From Streptomyces sp. CB02980 (lineage in GTDB: Bacteria; Actinomycetota; Actinomycetes; Streptomycetales; Streptomycetaceae), in contig NZ_JACSCH020000014.1 in the NCBI RefSeq assembly GCF_014451325.2, forward strand, positions 121,072 to 185,071: a DNA stretch of 64,000 nucleotides, read 5' to 3'. A program made the translations under genes and the position numbers. Each line of letters starts with the position of its first letter. The stretch's first letter is position 1. Of this stretch, positions 7,948 through 16,063 are shown piece after piece. The notes below the pieces were generated by a model. That model had not been told where the DNA came from. It saw only the letters and a program-made list of their open reading frames with translations, and searched no databases.

Positions 7948-8184
7948 ATGGATCGCATATACAACGGCATGCCCGCCGCTGAGCTCGGTGCCGAGGGTTG
8001 GCACAAGCCGTGGAGCGGCGGGAACGGGGGCAACTGCGTGGAGGCCATGAAGCTGGCCGACGGCAGAGTCGCCGTGCGACAGTCCGCAGACCCTGAAGGA
8101 CCGGCGCTCATCTACACCCACGGAGAGATCGCGGCTTTCATCCAGGGGGCCAAATCCGGTCAGGCTGACTTTCTGCTCACCTGA
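7948..8184 (+). CDS. DUF397 protein, partner of the XRE regulator
   Basis: A 78-residue DUF397 protein: the W-x-K-x-x-W/S-G pattern (GWHKPWSGGNGGNCVEAM, about residues 17-34) and VAVRQSADPEGPALIYT are diagnostic. Its ATG directly abuts the stop of the XRE gene, so the two are translated together. In the WhiJ system the DUF397 protein is thought to modulate DNA binding by the XRE protein. Nothing suggests a signal peptide or metal site. Confidence 0.9.
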   Translation: MDRIYNGMPAAELGAEGWHKPWSGGNGGNCVEAMKLADGRVAVRQSADPEGPALIYTHGEIAAFIQGAKSGQADFLLT

Positions 8185-8258
8185 CCCCTTCCGTCCCACC
8201 CCCACCGTCACGTAACTCTTGTTGTAGTGCCACTCGTTCATCCCGACCAGGAGCGCCG

Positions 8259-9077
8259 ATGACCCAGGACCCCGCATCCCCGCGGAGTGAGATACGGATC
8301 GACACGAGCACGCCGCATCCGGCGCGTATGTACGACTGGTTCCTGGGCGGCAAGGACAACTACCCGGTCGACGAGGCGATGGCACGCCAGCTGCTCACCG
8401 TCGACGCCCGCGGCCGGGACATGGCCCGCGTCAACCGGGCCTTCATGCACCGCGCCATCCGCTGGCTCAGCGCCCACGGCGTCCGCCAGTACCTGGACAT
8501 CGGTACGGGCATCCCGACCGAGCCCAACCTGCACCAGATCGCGCAGGAGGCCGCGCCGGAGTCCCGGATCGTCTACTGCGACAACGACCCGATCGTGCTC
8601 GCGCACGCGGCCGCCCTGCTGCGCTCGACCCCGGAAGGGGCCACCGAGTACATCCAGGCGGACGCCCGCGAACCCGAGATCATCCTCGAAAGGGCCGGAA
8701 AGGTCCTTGACTTCGATCAGCCCATCGCGCTGTCGATGCTCGCCCTGCTGCACTTCGTGGGGGACGAGGACAACGCGTACGACCTGGTCCGCAAGCTCGT
8801 GGACCAGCTCGCGCCGGGCAGCTACCTGGTCCTCTCCCATGTCACCGGGGACTTCAACCCCGTGGGCGCGGCGGAGGCGGTCGCGATGTACAAGGCGCGC
8901 GGGCTGACCCTGCGGCCGCGGTCGCGGGACGAGCTCGCCGCGTTCTTCGACGGCCTCGAGTTCGTCGAGCCCGGGGTCTCGCTCACCGCCGAATGGCACC
9001 CGGAGCTGGGCGAGCCGGTCCCGGTGCCGGGCGACGAGCCCATCCCGGGGTGGGCCGCGGTGGCCCGCAAGCCCTGA
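8259..9077 (+). CDS. SAM-dependent methyltransferase, DUF574/Methyltransf_19 family
   Basis: This 272-residue protein matches a large actinobacterial family throughout. The N-terminal signature PHPARMYDWFLGGKDNYPVD (about residues 20-39) precedes motif I LDIGTGIPT (about 82-90), then VYCDNDPIVLAHA and the core strand ALSMLALLHFV. Streptomyces genomes have many paralogues, often next to XRE-DUF397 pairs as here, but the substrates are mostly unknown. It follows the DUF397 gene after 74 bases and ends at a strong bidirectional terminator. Confidence 0.88.
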   Translation: MTQDPASPRSEIRIDTSTPHPARMYDWFLGGKDNYPVDEAMARQLLTVDARGRDMARVNRAFMHRAIRWLSAHGVRQYLDIGTGIPTEPNLHQIAQEAAPESRIVYCDNDPIVLAHAAALLRSTPEGATEYIQADAREPEIILERAGKVLDFDQPIALSMLALLHFVGDEDNAYDLVRKLVDQLAPGSYLVLSHVTGDFNPVGAAEAVAMYKARGLTLRPRSRDELAAFFDGLEFVEPGVSLTAEWHPELGEPVPVPGDEPIPGWAAVARKP

Positions 9078-9088
9078 CCCCGTCCGTA

Positions 9089-9130
9089 CGGGAGGAGGCC
9101 CCGCCGGCATGCCGGCGGGGCCTCCTCCCG
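9089..9130. terminator. 42-bp perfect palindrome between convergent genes
   Basis: The sequence from 9089 to 9130 is a perfect palindrome with 21-base arms centred on GCATGC; the outer arm reads CGGGAGGAGGCCCCGCCGGC. It starts 11 bases after the methyltransferase stop and ends 38 bases before the stop of the opposing M64 peptidase gene, so it can terminate both. Confidence 0.9.
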
Positions 9131-9168
9131 TTGCGGGTCTCTTCTCTGCGGGTCTCTTCCGGCGTGCG

Positions 9169-11055
9169 CTACGGCTCCACCAGCGTCACCAGGAATTCGC
9201 CGGTCCCGCCGATGTTGCCGGCCGCGTCGATCGTGCGGTACTCGATCCTGTGGGTGCCGTAGTCGGGGGTCGCGTCGTCCCACGGCACCGCACGGCTCCG
9301 GCCCAGCTTCCCGTACACGAGGTCGTCGATCACCGTGCCGCCCGGCGAGAAGCGGAACGGCGCGGCCGCGTCCGTCGGCCAGCCGTAGTACGTGTACCAG
9401 CCGTCGCCGTCGACCCGGAACTGGCTCACCACCGCGCCCTCCTGGTCGTCCCGTGCGGTCAGCCGCATCGTGAACGGCCCGTCGTACACGTACTCGACGG
9501 GCCGGCCGTGCCGCCCCACCGTGCGCAGCGGTTCCGAGAGTTCGTACGAGGCCTTCGCCGGGCGGGCGTCCACGGTCCAGCTCAACTCCTCCTCCGTACC
9601 CGCGATGCGGGCCGTCAGCGTGTGGGTGCCCGTGGTCATCCGGAGCGAACGAAGGTCCAGGTCCCGGTCGTTCGGGCCGGTCGCGACGGGGCGGCCGTCA
9701 AGACGCCAGCGCACGGCCGGGGTCCGGTCCACCGCGTGGGTGGTGTCGGCGTGGACGACCGACCGGGCGCCGACGGGCGCTCCGAGGGGAGTGTGGCCGG
9801 TGAACGCGGCCGCGATCCCGTCGCGCACGGTGGTGAGGGCCGGGTCCACCGTCCATTCGACGGTCCGGGTGAGCGCCGCCGAGGCACGGACCGCCGGGTC
9901 GCGGACGAAGGGCGTCGGGTCGGTGACGGTCGCCGTGAGGGTGTGCGTCCCGGGGGAGAGACGCAGGGTGCGCAGGTCGACGGTGCGCGCGCCGCGGGTG
10001 GGCAGCGTCCGCCCGTCCAGGCGCCAGGTCACGGCGAGCGCGCCGCCCACCGGGTGCAGGGTGTCGACCCACACCGTCCGGTCGGCCCCGACGGGGGCGG
10101 TGTTCGGCGTGTGGTCCTGGATCAGGTTCACCTTGGCGGAGATCGCCCGGACCATCACCTCGCGCTCCACCTGGTCGAAGGCGTAGCCGAGGGTCTTCAT
10201 CAGGGAGTGACGGCTCGGGCGCCAGACGCCCTTCGTGCTGTACATGCCGCCCTCGTGGCGGCCGATGACGCCACCCGACTCGCTCTCCTCGCCGAGCCAG
10301 CGCCACCATTTGGCCCGCTGCCCCAGCATCTGACGTTCGGTCAGGAGTGTGTGGTGGATGGAGGAGGGCTCCGGGCCGGAGTACGTCTCGCCCGGCACTC
10401 CGCGCCCGTAGTAGTCGTACTCGTCCTGGAGGCCGCCGAGCGAATGGCCTATCTCGTGCGGGGTGATGAGGGACGAGAGCGCGTTGCCGCCGGACGCGGT
10501 GGCGTAACTGCCGCCCGCGCCGCCGTAGGTGGAGCTGTGGGCGAGGGCGACGATCTGCCGGTTGGCGCGGCTCGTGCCCGGGACGAGATCGGCGAGCGCG
10601 GCGGCCTTCCGGCTGTCGACGGTCAGCAGCCGCTGCACGCTGTTCGGATTGCAGCCGCCCCAGAACCCCATGTCGAGCGCCGTGTCGCGGGCCGGGGCGT
10701 CCAGGCCCGGGTCGCAGTCCACACCCGACTCGGCCGAAGGTGCCTCCACCGCCCAGACGTTGATGTACGAGCGGTAGGAGGCGAAGGGCTCGATGCTCCA
10801 CAAGGTGTTCAGATGCCGGTCGAGGTCCGCGCGGAACGCCGGCATCTCCGCCGCGGTGTAGCCGTCGCCCATGAACACCAGGTTGAAGCGCCGGTCCGCG
10901 GGCCCGGTGGTCTGTACGGGGACGACGGCCGGACCGTCACCGGGCGTCGGCGTCTCGGCCGCCGCCGGTATGGTTCCCACCAGACCGGCGGCCAGCAGGC
11001 AGACCGCGACGACGCGGGCCACCTCTCGTCGAACTCCCGTGCGCTGTGAGGTCAT
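9169..11055 (-). CDS. Secreted peptidase of family M64 (IgA peptidase-like)
   Basis: This 628-residue protein has a Sec signal peptide (Arg-rich start, hydrophobic VAVCLLAAGLVG, cleavage near AAAET at about residue 34). The catalytic region is GFxLVFMGDGYTAAE near 58-70 and the zinc motif HEIGHSLGGLQDEYD beginning at His200, with HExxH and a downstream Asp/Glu ligand as in M64 peptidases. The C-terminal 300 residues hold repeated beta modules; two contain WRLDGR and DLRxLRLxxGTHTLTA, so they are Ig-like duplications. It should act outside the cell. The gene stands alone and faces the terminator shared with the methyltransferase. Confidence 0.85.
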   Translation of the reverse strand: MTSQRTGVRREVARVVAVCLLAAGLVGTIPAAAETPTPGDGPAVVPVQTTGPADRRFNLVFMGDGYTAAEMPAFRADLDRHLNTLWSIEPFASYRSYINVWAVEAPSAESGVDCDPGLDAPARDTALDMGFWGGCNPNSVQRLLTVDSRKAAALADLVPGTSRANRQIVALAHSSTYGGAGGSYATASGGNALSSLITPHEIGHSLGGLQDEYDYYGRGVPGETYSGPEPSSIHHTLLTERQMLGQRAKWWRWLGEESESGGVIGRHEGGMYSTKGVWRPSRHSLMKTLGYAFDQVEREVMVRAISAKVNLIQDHTPNTAPVGADRTVWVDTLHPVGGALAVTWRLDGRTLPTRGARTVDLRTLRLSPGTHTLTATVTDPTPFVRDPAVRASAALTRTVEWTVDPALTTVRDGIAAAFTGHTPLGAPVGARSVVHADTTHAVDRTPAVRWRLDGRPVATGPNDRDLDLRSLRMTTGTHTLTARIAGTEEELSWTVDARPAKASYELSEPLRTVGRHGRPVEYVYDGPFTMRLTARDDQEGAVVSQFRVDGDGWYTYYGWPTDAAAPFRFSPGGTVIDDLVYGKLGRSRAVPWDDATPDYGTHRIEYRTIDAAGNIGGTGEFLVTLVEP

Positions 11056-11146
11056 GGGGCGCGAGCCTAGGCCGCGCCCCCGCTCGCGTAAAGTTGTTCG
11101 TCGGCCGTATGCCTTCCCGACGGTTTCACCGGTGCCGGCCGCCGCC

Positions 11147-12490
11147 TCAGTGCCGTAGGTACGCCAGCCCCGCGTGCTCCGCCGTGTAGCCCTCCACCAG
11201 GCGGCGGGCCACCGTCACCGAGTCGACCAGCGGATGAAGGGCGAAGGCCTTGACGGCGGCCGCCCGAGAACCGCTCTCCGCCGCCGCGAGGACCTCCCGC
11301 TCCACCGCCTTCACGGCCGTCACCAGGCCGACCGCGTGGTACGGCAGCGGGGACACCGCCACCGGGTGGGCGCCGTTCGCGTCCACGAAGCACGGGACCT
11401 CGATCACCGCGTCCGCGTCGAGCGCGGCGAGGGTCGTGCCGTTGCGGACGTTGAGGATCAGCGTGGCCCGCTCGCCCCGTGCGATGGCCCGCATGAGAGC
11501 CAGCGCCACCTTCTCGTAGCCGCCCGACTCCAGGTCCTCCTCGTCGCGCTCCCCGATCCCGGCCGCCTCCCGGTTGGCCGCCATGTAGGTGGCCTCCCGG
11601 TCGGCGAGCGTACGGTGCCAGGCGGCGAGGGCCGGGGTGTCGGTCTTCCCCATCTCCTGGTAGAAGGCGCCCTGTTGGTCACGCAGATACGCGCCGCGCG
11701 TCCGCTCGGCCGACCGGTAGGCCCGCACGGCCTCCCGGTTGAAGTAGTAGTAGTGCAGGTACTCGTTGGGGATCGCGCCCAGGGAGCGCAGCCACTCCGG
11801 GCCGAAGAGCCTGCCCTCCTCAAAGGAGCCGAGCGCCTCCTCGTCGGCGAGCAGCCGCGGCAGTTCGTCCCGGCCGTCGATCCGCAGCCCCCGCAGCCAG
11901 CCCAGGTGGTTGAGGCCCACGTAGTCGATCCAGGCCTTGTCCGGATCGGCGCCCAGGATGCGGGCGACCCGGCGGCCAAGACCGACGGGGGAGTCGCAGA
12001 TGCCGACGACCCGGTCGCCGAGGATCCGGGACATCGCCTCCGTGACGAGGCCCGCCGGGTTGGTGAAGTTGATGACCCAGGCGTCCGGGGCGAGTTCGGC
12101 GATCCTGCGCGCGATGTGCACCGCGACGGGCACGGTCCGCAGCCCGTAGGCGATGCCGCCGGCGCCCACCGTCTCCTGGCCGAGCACCCCCTCGGCGAGC
12201 GCGATCCGTTCGTCCGCGGCCCTGCCCTCGAGACCGCCGACCCGGATCGCGGAGAACACGAAGTCGGCCCCGCGCAGCGCCTCGTCCAGATCCGTCGTCG
12301 CCGTGACACCGGGCGCGTCCGGCACCCCCTCGCCCTGCTCCGCCAGGACCCTGGCGATGGCCGAGAGCCGCCCCTCGTCGAGGTCGTACAGGGTGACATG
12401 GGTGACCCGCCCCTCGGCGTGGTCGCCGAGGAGAGCGCCGTACACCAGCGGCACCCGGAACCCGCCGCCTCCGAGAATCGTCAGTTTCAT
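11147..12490 (-). CDS. Glycoside hydrolase family 4 (6-phospho-beta-glucosidase type)
   Basis: This 447-residue enzyme has the GH4 layout: an N-terminal NAD-binding loop LGGGGFRVP (about residues 5-13), the metal-binding Cys in VVGICDSP (about 170) and the metal-binding His in VGLNHLGW (about 200). GH4 enzymes use NAD, Mn and a redox-elimination mechanism. The family includes 6-phospho-beta- and alpha-glucosidases and alpha-galactosidases; the sequence looks closest to the 6-phospho-beta-glucosidase branch. No PTS genes are adjacent. A non-phosphorylated glycoside cannot be excluded. Confidence 0.85.
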   Translation of the reverse strand: MKLTILGGGGFRVPLVYGALLGDHAEGRVTHVTLYDLDEGRLSAIARVLAEQGEGVPDAPGVTATTDLDEALRGADFVFSAIRVGGLEGRAADERIALAEGVLGQETVGAGGIAYGLRTVPVAVHIARRIAELAPDAWVINFTNPAGLVTEAMSRILGDRVVGICDSPVGLGRRVARILGADPDKAWIDYVGLNHLGWLRGLRIDGRDELPRLLADEEALGSFEEGRLFGPEWLRSLGAIPNEYLHYYYFNREAVRAYRSAERTRGAYLRDQQGAFYQEMGKTDTPALAAWHRTLADREATYMAANREAAGIGERDEEDLESGGYEKVALALMRAIARGERATLILNVRNGTTLAALDADAVIEVPCFVDANGAHPVAVSPLPYHAVGLVTAVKAVEREVLAAAESGSRAAAVKAFALHPLVDSVTVARRLVEGYTAEHAGLAYLRH

Positions 12491-12687
12491 GCTCGTACGC
12501 TACTCGGACGCACCCCCTGAGCAGCGGGATCCCGCCCCGGCGTCCACCCGGCCGTCCACATGCCGGGCGCCCGCCGCGCCGCTCGCTCTCGTGCCCGTCC
12601 CGCCGCTCCCTCCCCGGGTGTCCGTCCCGCCGCCTCCTCCCGGGCGGGCGCTCCGGCACCGCGCACCCGGTGGGGGACAATGGCGGC

Positions 12688-13137
12688 ATGTCCCGACGCA
12701 AGACCCGCCCCCGTACGTCCCCGGCCCGCCCGGCCGCGCCCGCCGTGACCCCGGAGTCACCGTGCCCGTGCGGGCTCGACGCCTCGTACGGCGTGTGCTG
12801 CGGCCGGTTCCACACGGGGACGGGCGGCAGCGCGCCCACCGCCGAACTGCTCATGCGCTCCCGCTACAGCGCCTTCGTCGTCCGCGACGAGGCCTATCTG
12901 CTGCGCAGCTGGGCGCCGGAGACCCGGCCCGCCGAGGTCGACTTCGACCCGGGGATGCGCTGGACCGGCCTGGAGATCGAGTCGGCCACCGACGGCACCG
13001 CCTTCCACCAGCACGGCACCGTCACCTTCACCGCGCGCTACGTCCACGGCGGCGAGCCCGGCGCCCTGCACGAGCGGAGCCGCTTCGCCCGCCACGAGGG
13101 CGCCTGGGTGTACGTGGACGGCGACGTCGGCGAGTAG
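12688..13137 (+). CDS. YchJ-family (UPF0225) SEC-C motif protein
   Basis: This 149-residue protein has a basic disordered start, a SEC-C-like metal-binding motif CPCGLDASYGVCCGRFH (about residues 26-42), and the YchJ domain with PTAELLMRSRYSAFVVRDEAYLLRSW, a NTF2-like fold. Its function is unknown in any organism; SEC-C proteins often bind zinc. ATG 12688 is preferred because GGGGGA lies eleven bases upstream; a GTG at 12670 is in frame. A 7-bp tandem repeat runs through the stop codon. Confidence 0.85.
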   Translation: MSRRKTRPRTSPARPAAPAVTPESPCPCGLDASYGVCCGRFHTGTGGSAPTAELLMRSRYSAFVVRDEAYLLRSWAPETRPAEVDFDPGMRWTGLEIESATDGTAFHQHGTVTFTARYVHGGEPGALHERSRFARHEGAWVYVDGDVGE

Positions 13138-13164
13138 CGAGTAGCGAGTAACGAGTAACGATTC
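13130..13164. repeat. 7-bp tandem repeat spanning the ychJ-like stop codon
   Basis: Units GCGAGTA (13130, 13137, 13144), ACGAGTA (13151) and a degenerate ACGATTC (13158) are consecutive. The first two units contain the TAG stop at 13135-13137. Because seven is not a multiple of three, unit gain or loss would shift the frame only after the stop, so the array is selectively neutral for the protein. Confidence 0.85.
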
Positions 13165-13254
13165 CCGAGCGGAGCGGGGAGCCGGCAGGCGGCGGGGGGC
13201 CGGTCCCGGCCCTGACCCGGCCCGATCCCGGCCCCGGCCCCGTCCGGTCCCGGG

Positions 13255-15369
13255 TCAGACGGCGGTGGTCCGGCTCAGGGCGCGATCCCCGTCGCTGTCG
13301 AGCGACCGGTCGGGGAGGCCGTTCGCGAGGTCCTCGGCGACGACCTTCTTGGCGATGGCGTCCGTCGCCACCCGCAGTTCGGGTCCGCTGGGCCGACCGC
13401 TCTCCTGCTCGACGCGGTCGGACAGCCAGTCGCCCCACGCGTGCGTGATGACGTCCGCCTCGCGCTTGCCGGCCGGCGTGTGGGAGAGCAGATGGCCGTC
13501 GCGGGTCAGGAATCCCTCGTCGACCATCCGGTCGAAGACCGGCAGCAGCACCTCGGGCGGGACCCGCCGCCCCGCCGAGATCAGTCCCAGGCTCGCGTGG
13601 CCGACCGTCCGCGTGTAGAGCTCGACCTGCATCACCGCCCATGCCCCTGCCGTGTCGAGCCGTGTGTCGGAGGCGTCGAGGATCCGCCGTGCGGTGGCGA
13701 GGTCGATCCGGCGCATGATCCGCCCCACGGCGAGTTCCAGGTGCTGCGCGGAGTCGCCCGACGAGGTCGGCGCGGAGAAGCCCTCGCCCATGTCGGGTGC
13801 GGCGGCGCGCGCCGAGTCGCGGAGCGTCACCTGCTTGAGGAAGAGCGCGACGACGAAGCCGACGGCGGCGACCGGCACCGTCCAGAGGAAGACGGTGTGG
13901 AGGGTGTCGGCGTAGGCGTTGACGATGGGTTCCGCCACCTGTTCCGGCAGGCCGTGCACGCCGTCCGGGCTCTGTGCCGCCTGCGCGACCCCCGACGGGT
14001 CGAGGCCCTGGCTCCCGGCGACGGCCGCGGCCTCCGCGACCCCGGCCCGGAGGTTGGGGGTGAGGGAGTTGACGTAGATCGTGCCGAAGACGGCGGTGCC
14101 GAAGGAGCTGCCGAGCGTGCGGAAGAAGGTGACGCCTGAGGTGGCGGTGCCGAGGTCGGCGTAGTCCACGGTGTTCTGCACGGCGATGGTGAGGACCTGC
14201 ATGCACAGGCCGATGCCGACGCCGAGCACGAACATGTACAGCGACGCGAGCCAGGTGCTGGTCCCCGGTTCCATCAGCGACAGGAGATAGAGCCCGATGC
14301 CCATCACCAGACAGCCGACGATCGGGAAGATCCGGTAGTGGCCCGTCTTGCTGACCACGTTGCCGCTGAAGATGGAGGCGATGAGCAGGCCGACCACCAT
14401 GGGGAGGGTGCGGATGCCGGAGACGGTCGCCGAGTCCCCGTCGACGTACTGGAGGTATGTCGGCAGGAACGTCATCGCGCCGAGCATGGCGAAGCCGACG
14501 ACGAAGCTGAGCACGGAGCAGACGGTGAAGACGGGATTGCCGAACAGCCGCATGGGCAGCATGGGTTCCGCCGCGCGGGTCTCCACCCAGCAGAACAGCC
14601 CGAGCGCGATGACACCGCCGACGAAGAGCCCGATGATGACGGGGGACGTCCAGGCGTACTCGTTGCCGCCCCAACTGGTCGCCAGGATCAGGGCGCTGGC
14701 TCCGACGGCGACCAGCGCGATGCCGGCGTAGTCGATGATCGGCTTGCTCGCCGAGCGTACGGAGGGGATCGTGCGGGCGGCGGCGATGACGACCAGGATC
14801 GCGATGGGCACGTTGACGTAGAAGGCCCAGCGCCAGGTGAGGTGGTCGGTGAACAGACCGCCGAGCAGCGGGCCGATGACGGTGGAGACCCCGAACACGG
14901 CCCCGATCGCGCCCTGGTACTTGCCGCGTTCGCGCAGCGGGATCACATCGGCGATGAGCGCCATCGAGGTGACCATCAGGCCGCCCGCGCCGATGCCCTG
15001 GAGGCCGCGCCAGACGATCAGCAGCGTCATGTTGGTGGCGAGTCCGCAGAGGAACGAGCCCGTGATGAAGACGATCGCCGAGATCTGGAAGATCACCTTG
15101 CGGCCGAAGAGATCGCCGAACTTGCCGACGAGGACGGTCGCGACCGTCTCGGCGAGAAGGTACGCGGTGACCACCCACGACATGTGGGCGGCGCCGCCGA
15201 GGTCCGAGACGATCGTGGGCAGGGCGGTGCCGACGATCGTCTGGTCGAGCGCGGCGAGGAGGACACCCAGCATGATCGTGCCGAAGACGATGTTGCGGCG
15301 GCGGCGGTCGAGCACGGGTGGCTCGGTGGCGGCCGAGGGCGCGGGCGCTGCGTCGCTGGTCGTGGTCAC
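13255..15369 (-). CDS. MFS drug exporter, DHA2 (14-TM) type, with cytosolic C-terminal domain
   Basis: This 704-residue protein has 14 predicted membrane segments in the first 530 residues. DHA2 motif A is GKFGDLFGRK (about residues 82-91), motif B is WRGLQGIGAGG (about 119-129), and the antiporter motif C is GAVFGVSTVIGPLLGG. DHA2 pumps export drugs or metabolites in exchange for protons. After the last segment about 175 residues form a soluble domain, with LDTAGAWAVMQVELYTRT and a winged-helix-like DEGFLTRDGHLLSHTPAGKRE region reminiscent of MarR family wings. The GTG at 15369 is the start. No local regulator flanks the gene, so this appendage may be regulatory. Confidence 0.87.
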   Translation of the reverse strand: MTTTSDAAPAPSAATEPPVLDRRRRNIVFGTIMLGVLLAALDQTIVGTALPTIVSDLGGAAHMSWVVTAYLLAETVATVLVGKFGDLFGRKVIFQISAIVFITGSFLCGLATNMTLLIVWRGLQGIGAGGLMVTSMALIADVIPLRERGKYQGAIGAVFGVSTVIGPLLGGLFTDHLTWRWAFYVNVPIAILVVIAAARTIPSVRSASKPIIDYAGIALVAVGASALILATSWGGNEYAWTSPVIIGLFVGGVIALGLFCWVETRAAEPMLPMRLFGNPVFTVCSVLSFVVGFAMLGAMTFLPTYLQYVDGDSATVSGIRTLPMVVGLLIASIFSGNVVSKTGHYRIFPIVGCLVMGIGLYLLSLMEPGTSTWLASLYMFVLGVGIGLCMQVLTIAVQNTVDYADLGTATSGVTFFRTLGSSFGTAVFGTIYVNSLTPNLRAGVAEAAAVAGSQGLDPSGVAQAAQSPDGVHGLPEQVAEPIVNAYADTLHTVFLWTVPVAAVGFVVALFLKQVTLRDSARAAAPDMGEGFSAPTSSGDSAQHLELAVGRIMRRIDLATARRILDASDTRLDTAGAWAVMQVELYTRTVGHASLGLISAGRRVPPEVLLPVFDRMVDEGFLTRDGHLLSHTPAGKREADVITHAWGDWLSDRVEQESGRPSGPELRVATDAIAKKVVAEDLANGLPDRSLDSDGDRALSRTTAV

Positions 15370-15424
15370 TCTCGCAGCGTCACATCGGCCCCGACCGGGT
15401 GCATGCGGGGGACGGCCGAACGGG

Positions 15425-15446
15425 CGGACCGGCGGGGAGCGGTCCG
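15425..15446 (-). terminator. Short hairpin after a small minus-strand gene
   Basis: CGGACCG (15425-15431) and CGGTCCG (15440-15446) are inverted repeats with an 8-base loop, 10 bases beyond the stop of the 83-residue gene. The stem is short, so termination would be modest. Confidence 0.45.
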
Positions 15447-15456
15447 GCCGGACCCG

Positions 15457-15708
15457 TCAGGGCGTGACCGGCAGCTTCGGGTGGTGCTTGGCGAGGATCT
15501 TGTTGGCCCGGGCGAGCGCGGCGAGGGCGTGCTCCCGGTCCGCCCGGTCCTCCGCGCAGAGCGGTCCCCGGAAGCGGTACACCTCGCGCGCCGCGCAGTC
15601 CGCGTCGATCTCGGCCTGGAGGACGTGCAGCGGCAGGCAGGAGCCGATCAGCGCGGCCACGCGGTCGGGGATCGGGACGGGTACGAGGCGCGAGGGTGAG
15701 GTGATCAC
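15457..15708 (-). CDS. Small conserved hypothetical protein
   Basis: An 83-residue protein with no recognised domain. It contains an N-terminal VPIPDRVAALIGSCLPLHVLQAE segment, two Cys (about residues 24 and 38) and a Lys/His-rich end (ANKILAKHHPKLP). It starts with GTG at 15708. It is oriented with the MFS gene 87 bases downstream, so co-transcription is possible. The smooth amino acid composition and helical pattern favour a real gene over chance. Confidence 0.6.
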   Translation of the reverse strand: MITSPSRLVPVPIPDRVAALIGSCLPLHVLQAEIDADCAAREVYRFRGPLCAEDRADREHALAALARANKILAKHHPKLPVTP

Positions 15709-16044
15709 GGGTCAGTCCTAGTGGGTCCGGGAAGCGTGCGGAAGGGTCTGCTCTCCATACGTACCGGATCGCCGTACGGGTTCCGGCACGGCGATGTCGC
15801 GGTGGGGCAACGACGCGACGGCGCTCCGGAGGGGCGCGCGGGGGCCCGGGCGGGCGAGCGGGTACGGCCGCCGGGCGCGGCCGGGGACGTTCTCGCAGGT
15901 ACGGGGCCGGGTGGCCGGCGCGGGATTGTTCACCGTCTCTGCGTATCGTCCGTACGTACGACGAACGCATGCGCGACGGGGGGATGTTGGGGGCGACGGG
16001 ACGCCCGCCGAATGTGAAGCATCTCACTCGGCGGATCGGCGTCC
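15709..16044. other. 336-base gap without a supported gene
   Basis: Short frames exist in several phases but none has a ribosome binding site and plausible composition together. The gap should hold the promoter of the 83-residue gene on the minus strand. GTACGTACG near 15953-15961 is self-complementary but too short to call. Confidence 0.5.
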
Positions 16045-16061
16045 TCCGGACAGTGTCCGGA
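16045..16061 (-). terminator. Palindrome directly after the DNA ligase stop
   Basis: TCCGGACA (16045-16052) and TGTCCGGA (16054-16061) are perfect inverted repeats around one base, three bases past the ligase stop codon. It may end the ligase transcript; a tight hairpin would lose two pairs to form its loop. Confidence 0.5.
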
Positions 16062-16063
16062 CG

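Noticed and set aside
9089..9130. Insertion-sequence terminal repeat
   Set aside because: The palindrome has no transposase or second copy nearby and sits exactly between convergent genes, which fits a terminator.
15709..16044. Short genes in the gap before the ligase
   Set aside because: Frames are Arg/Gly/Pro-rich and lack ribosome binding sites; no homologue is recognisable.
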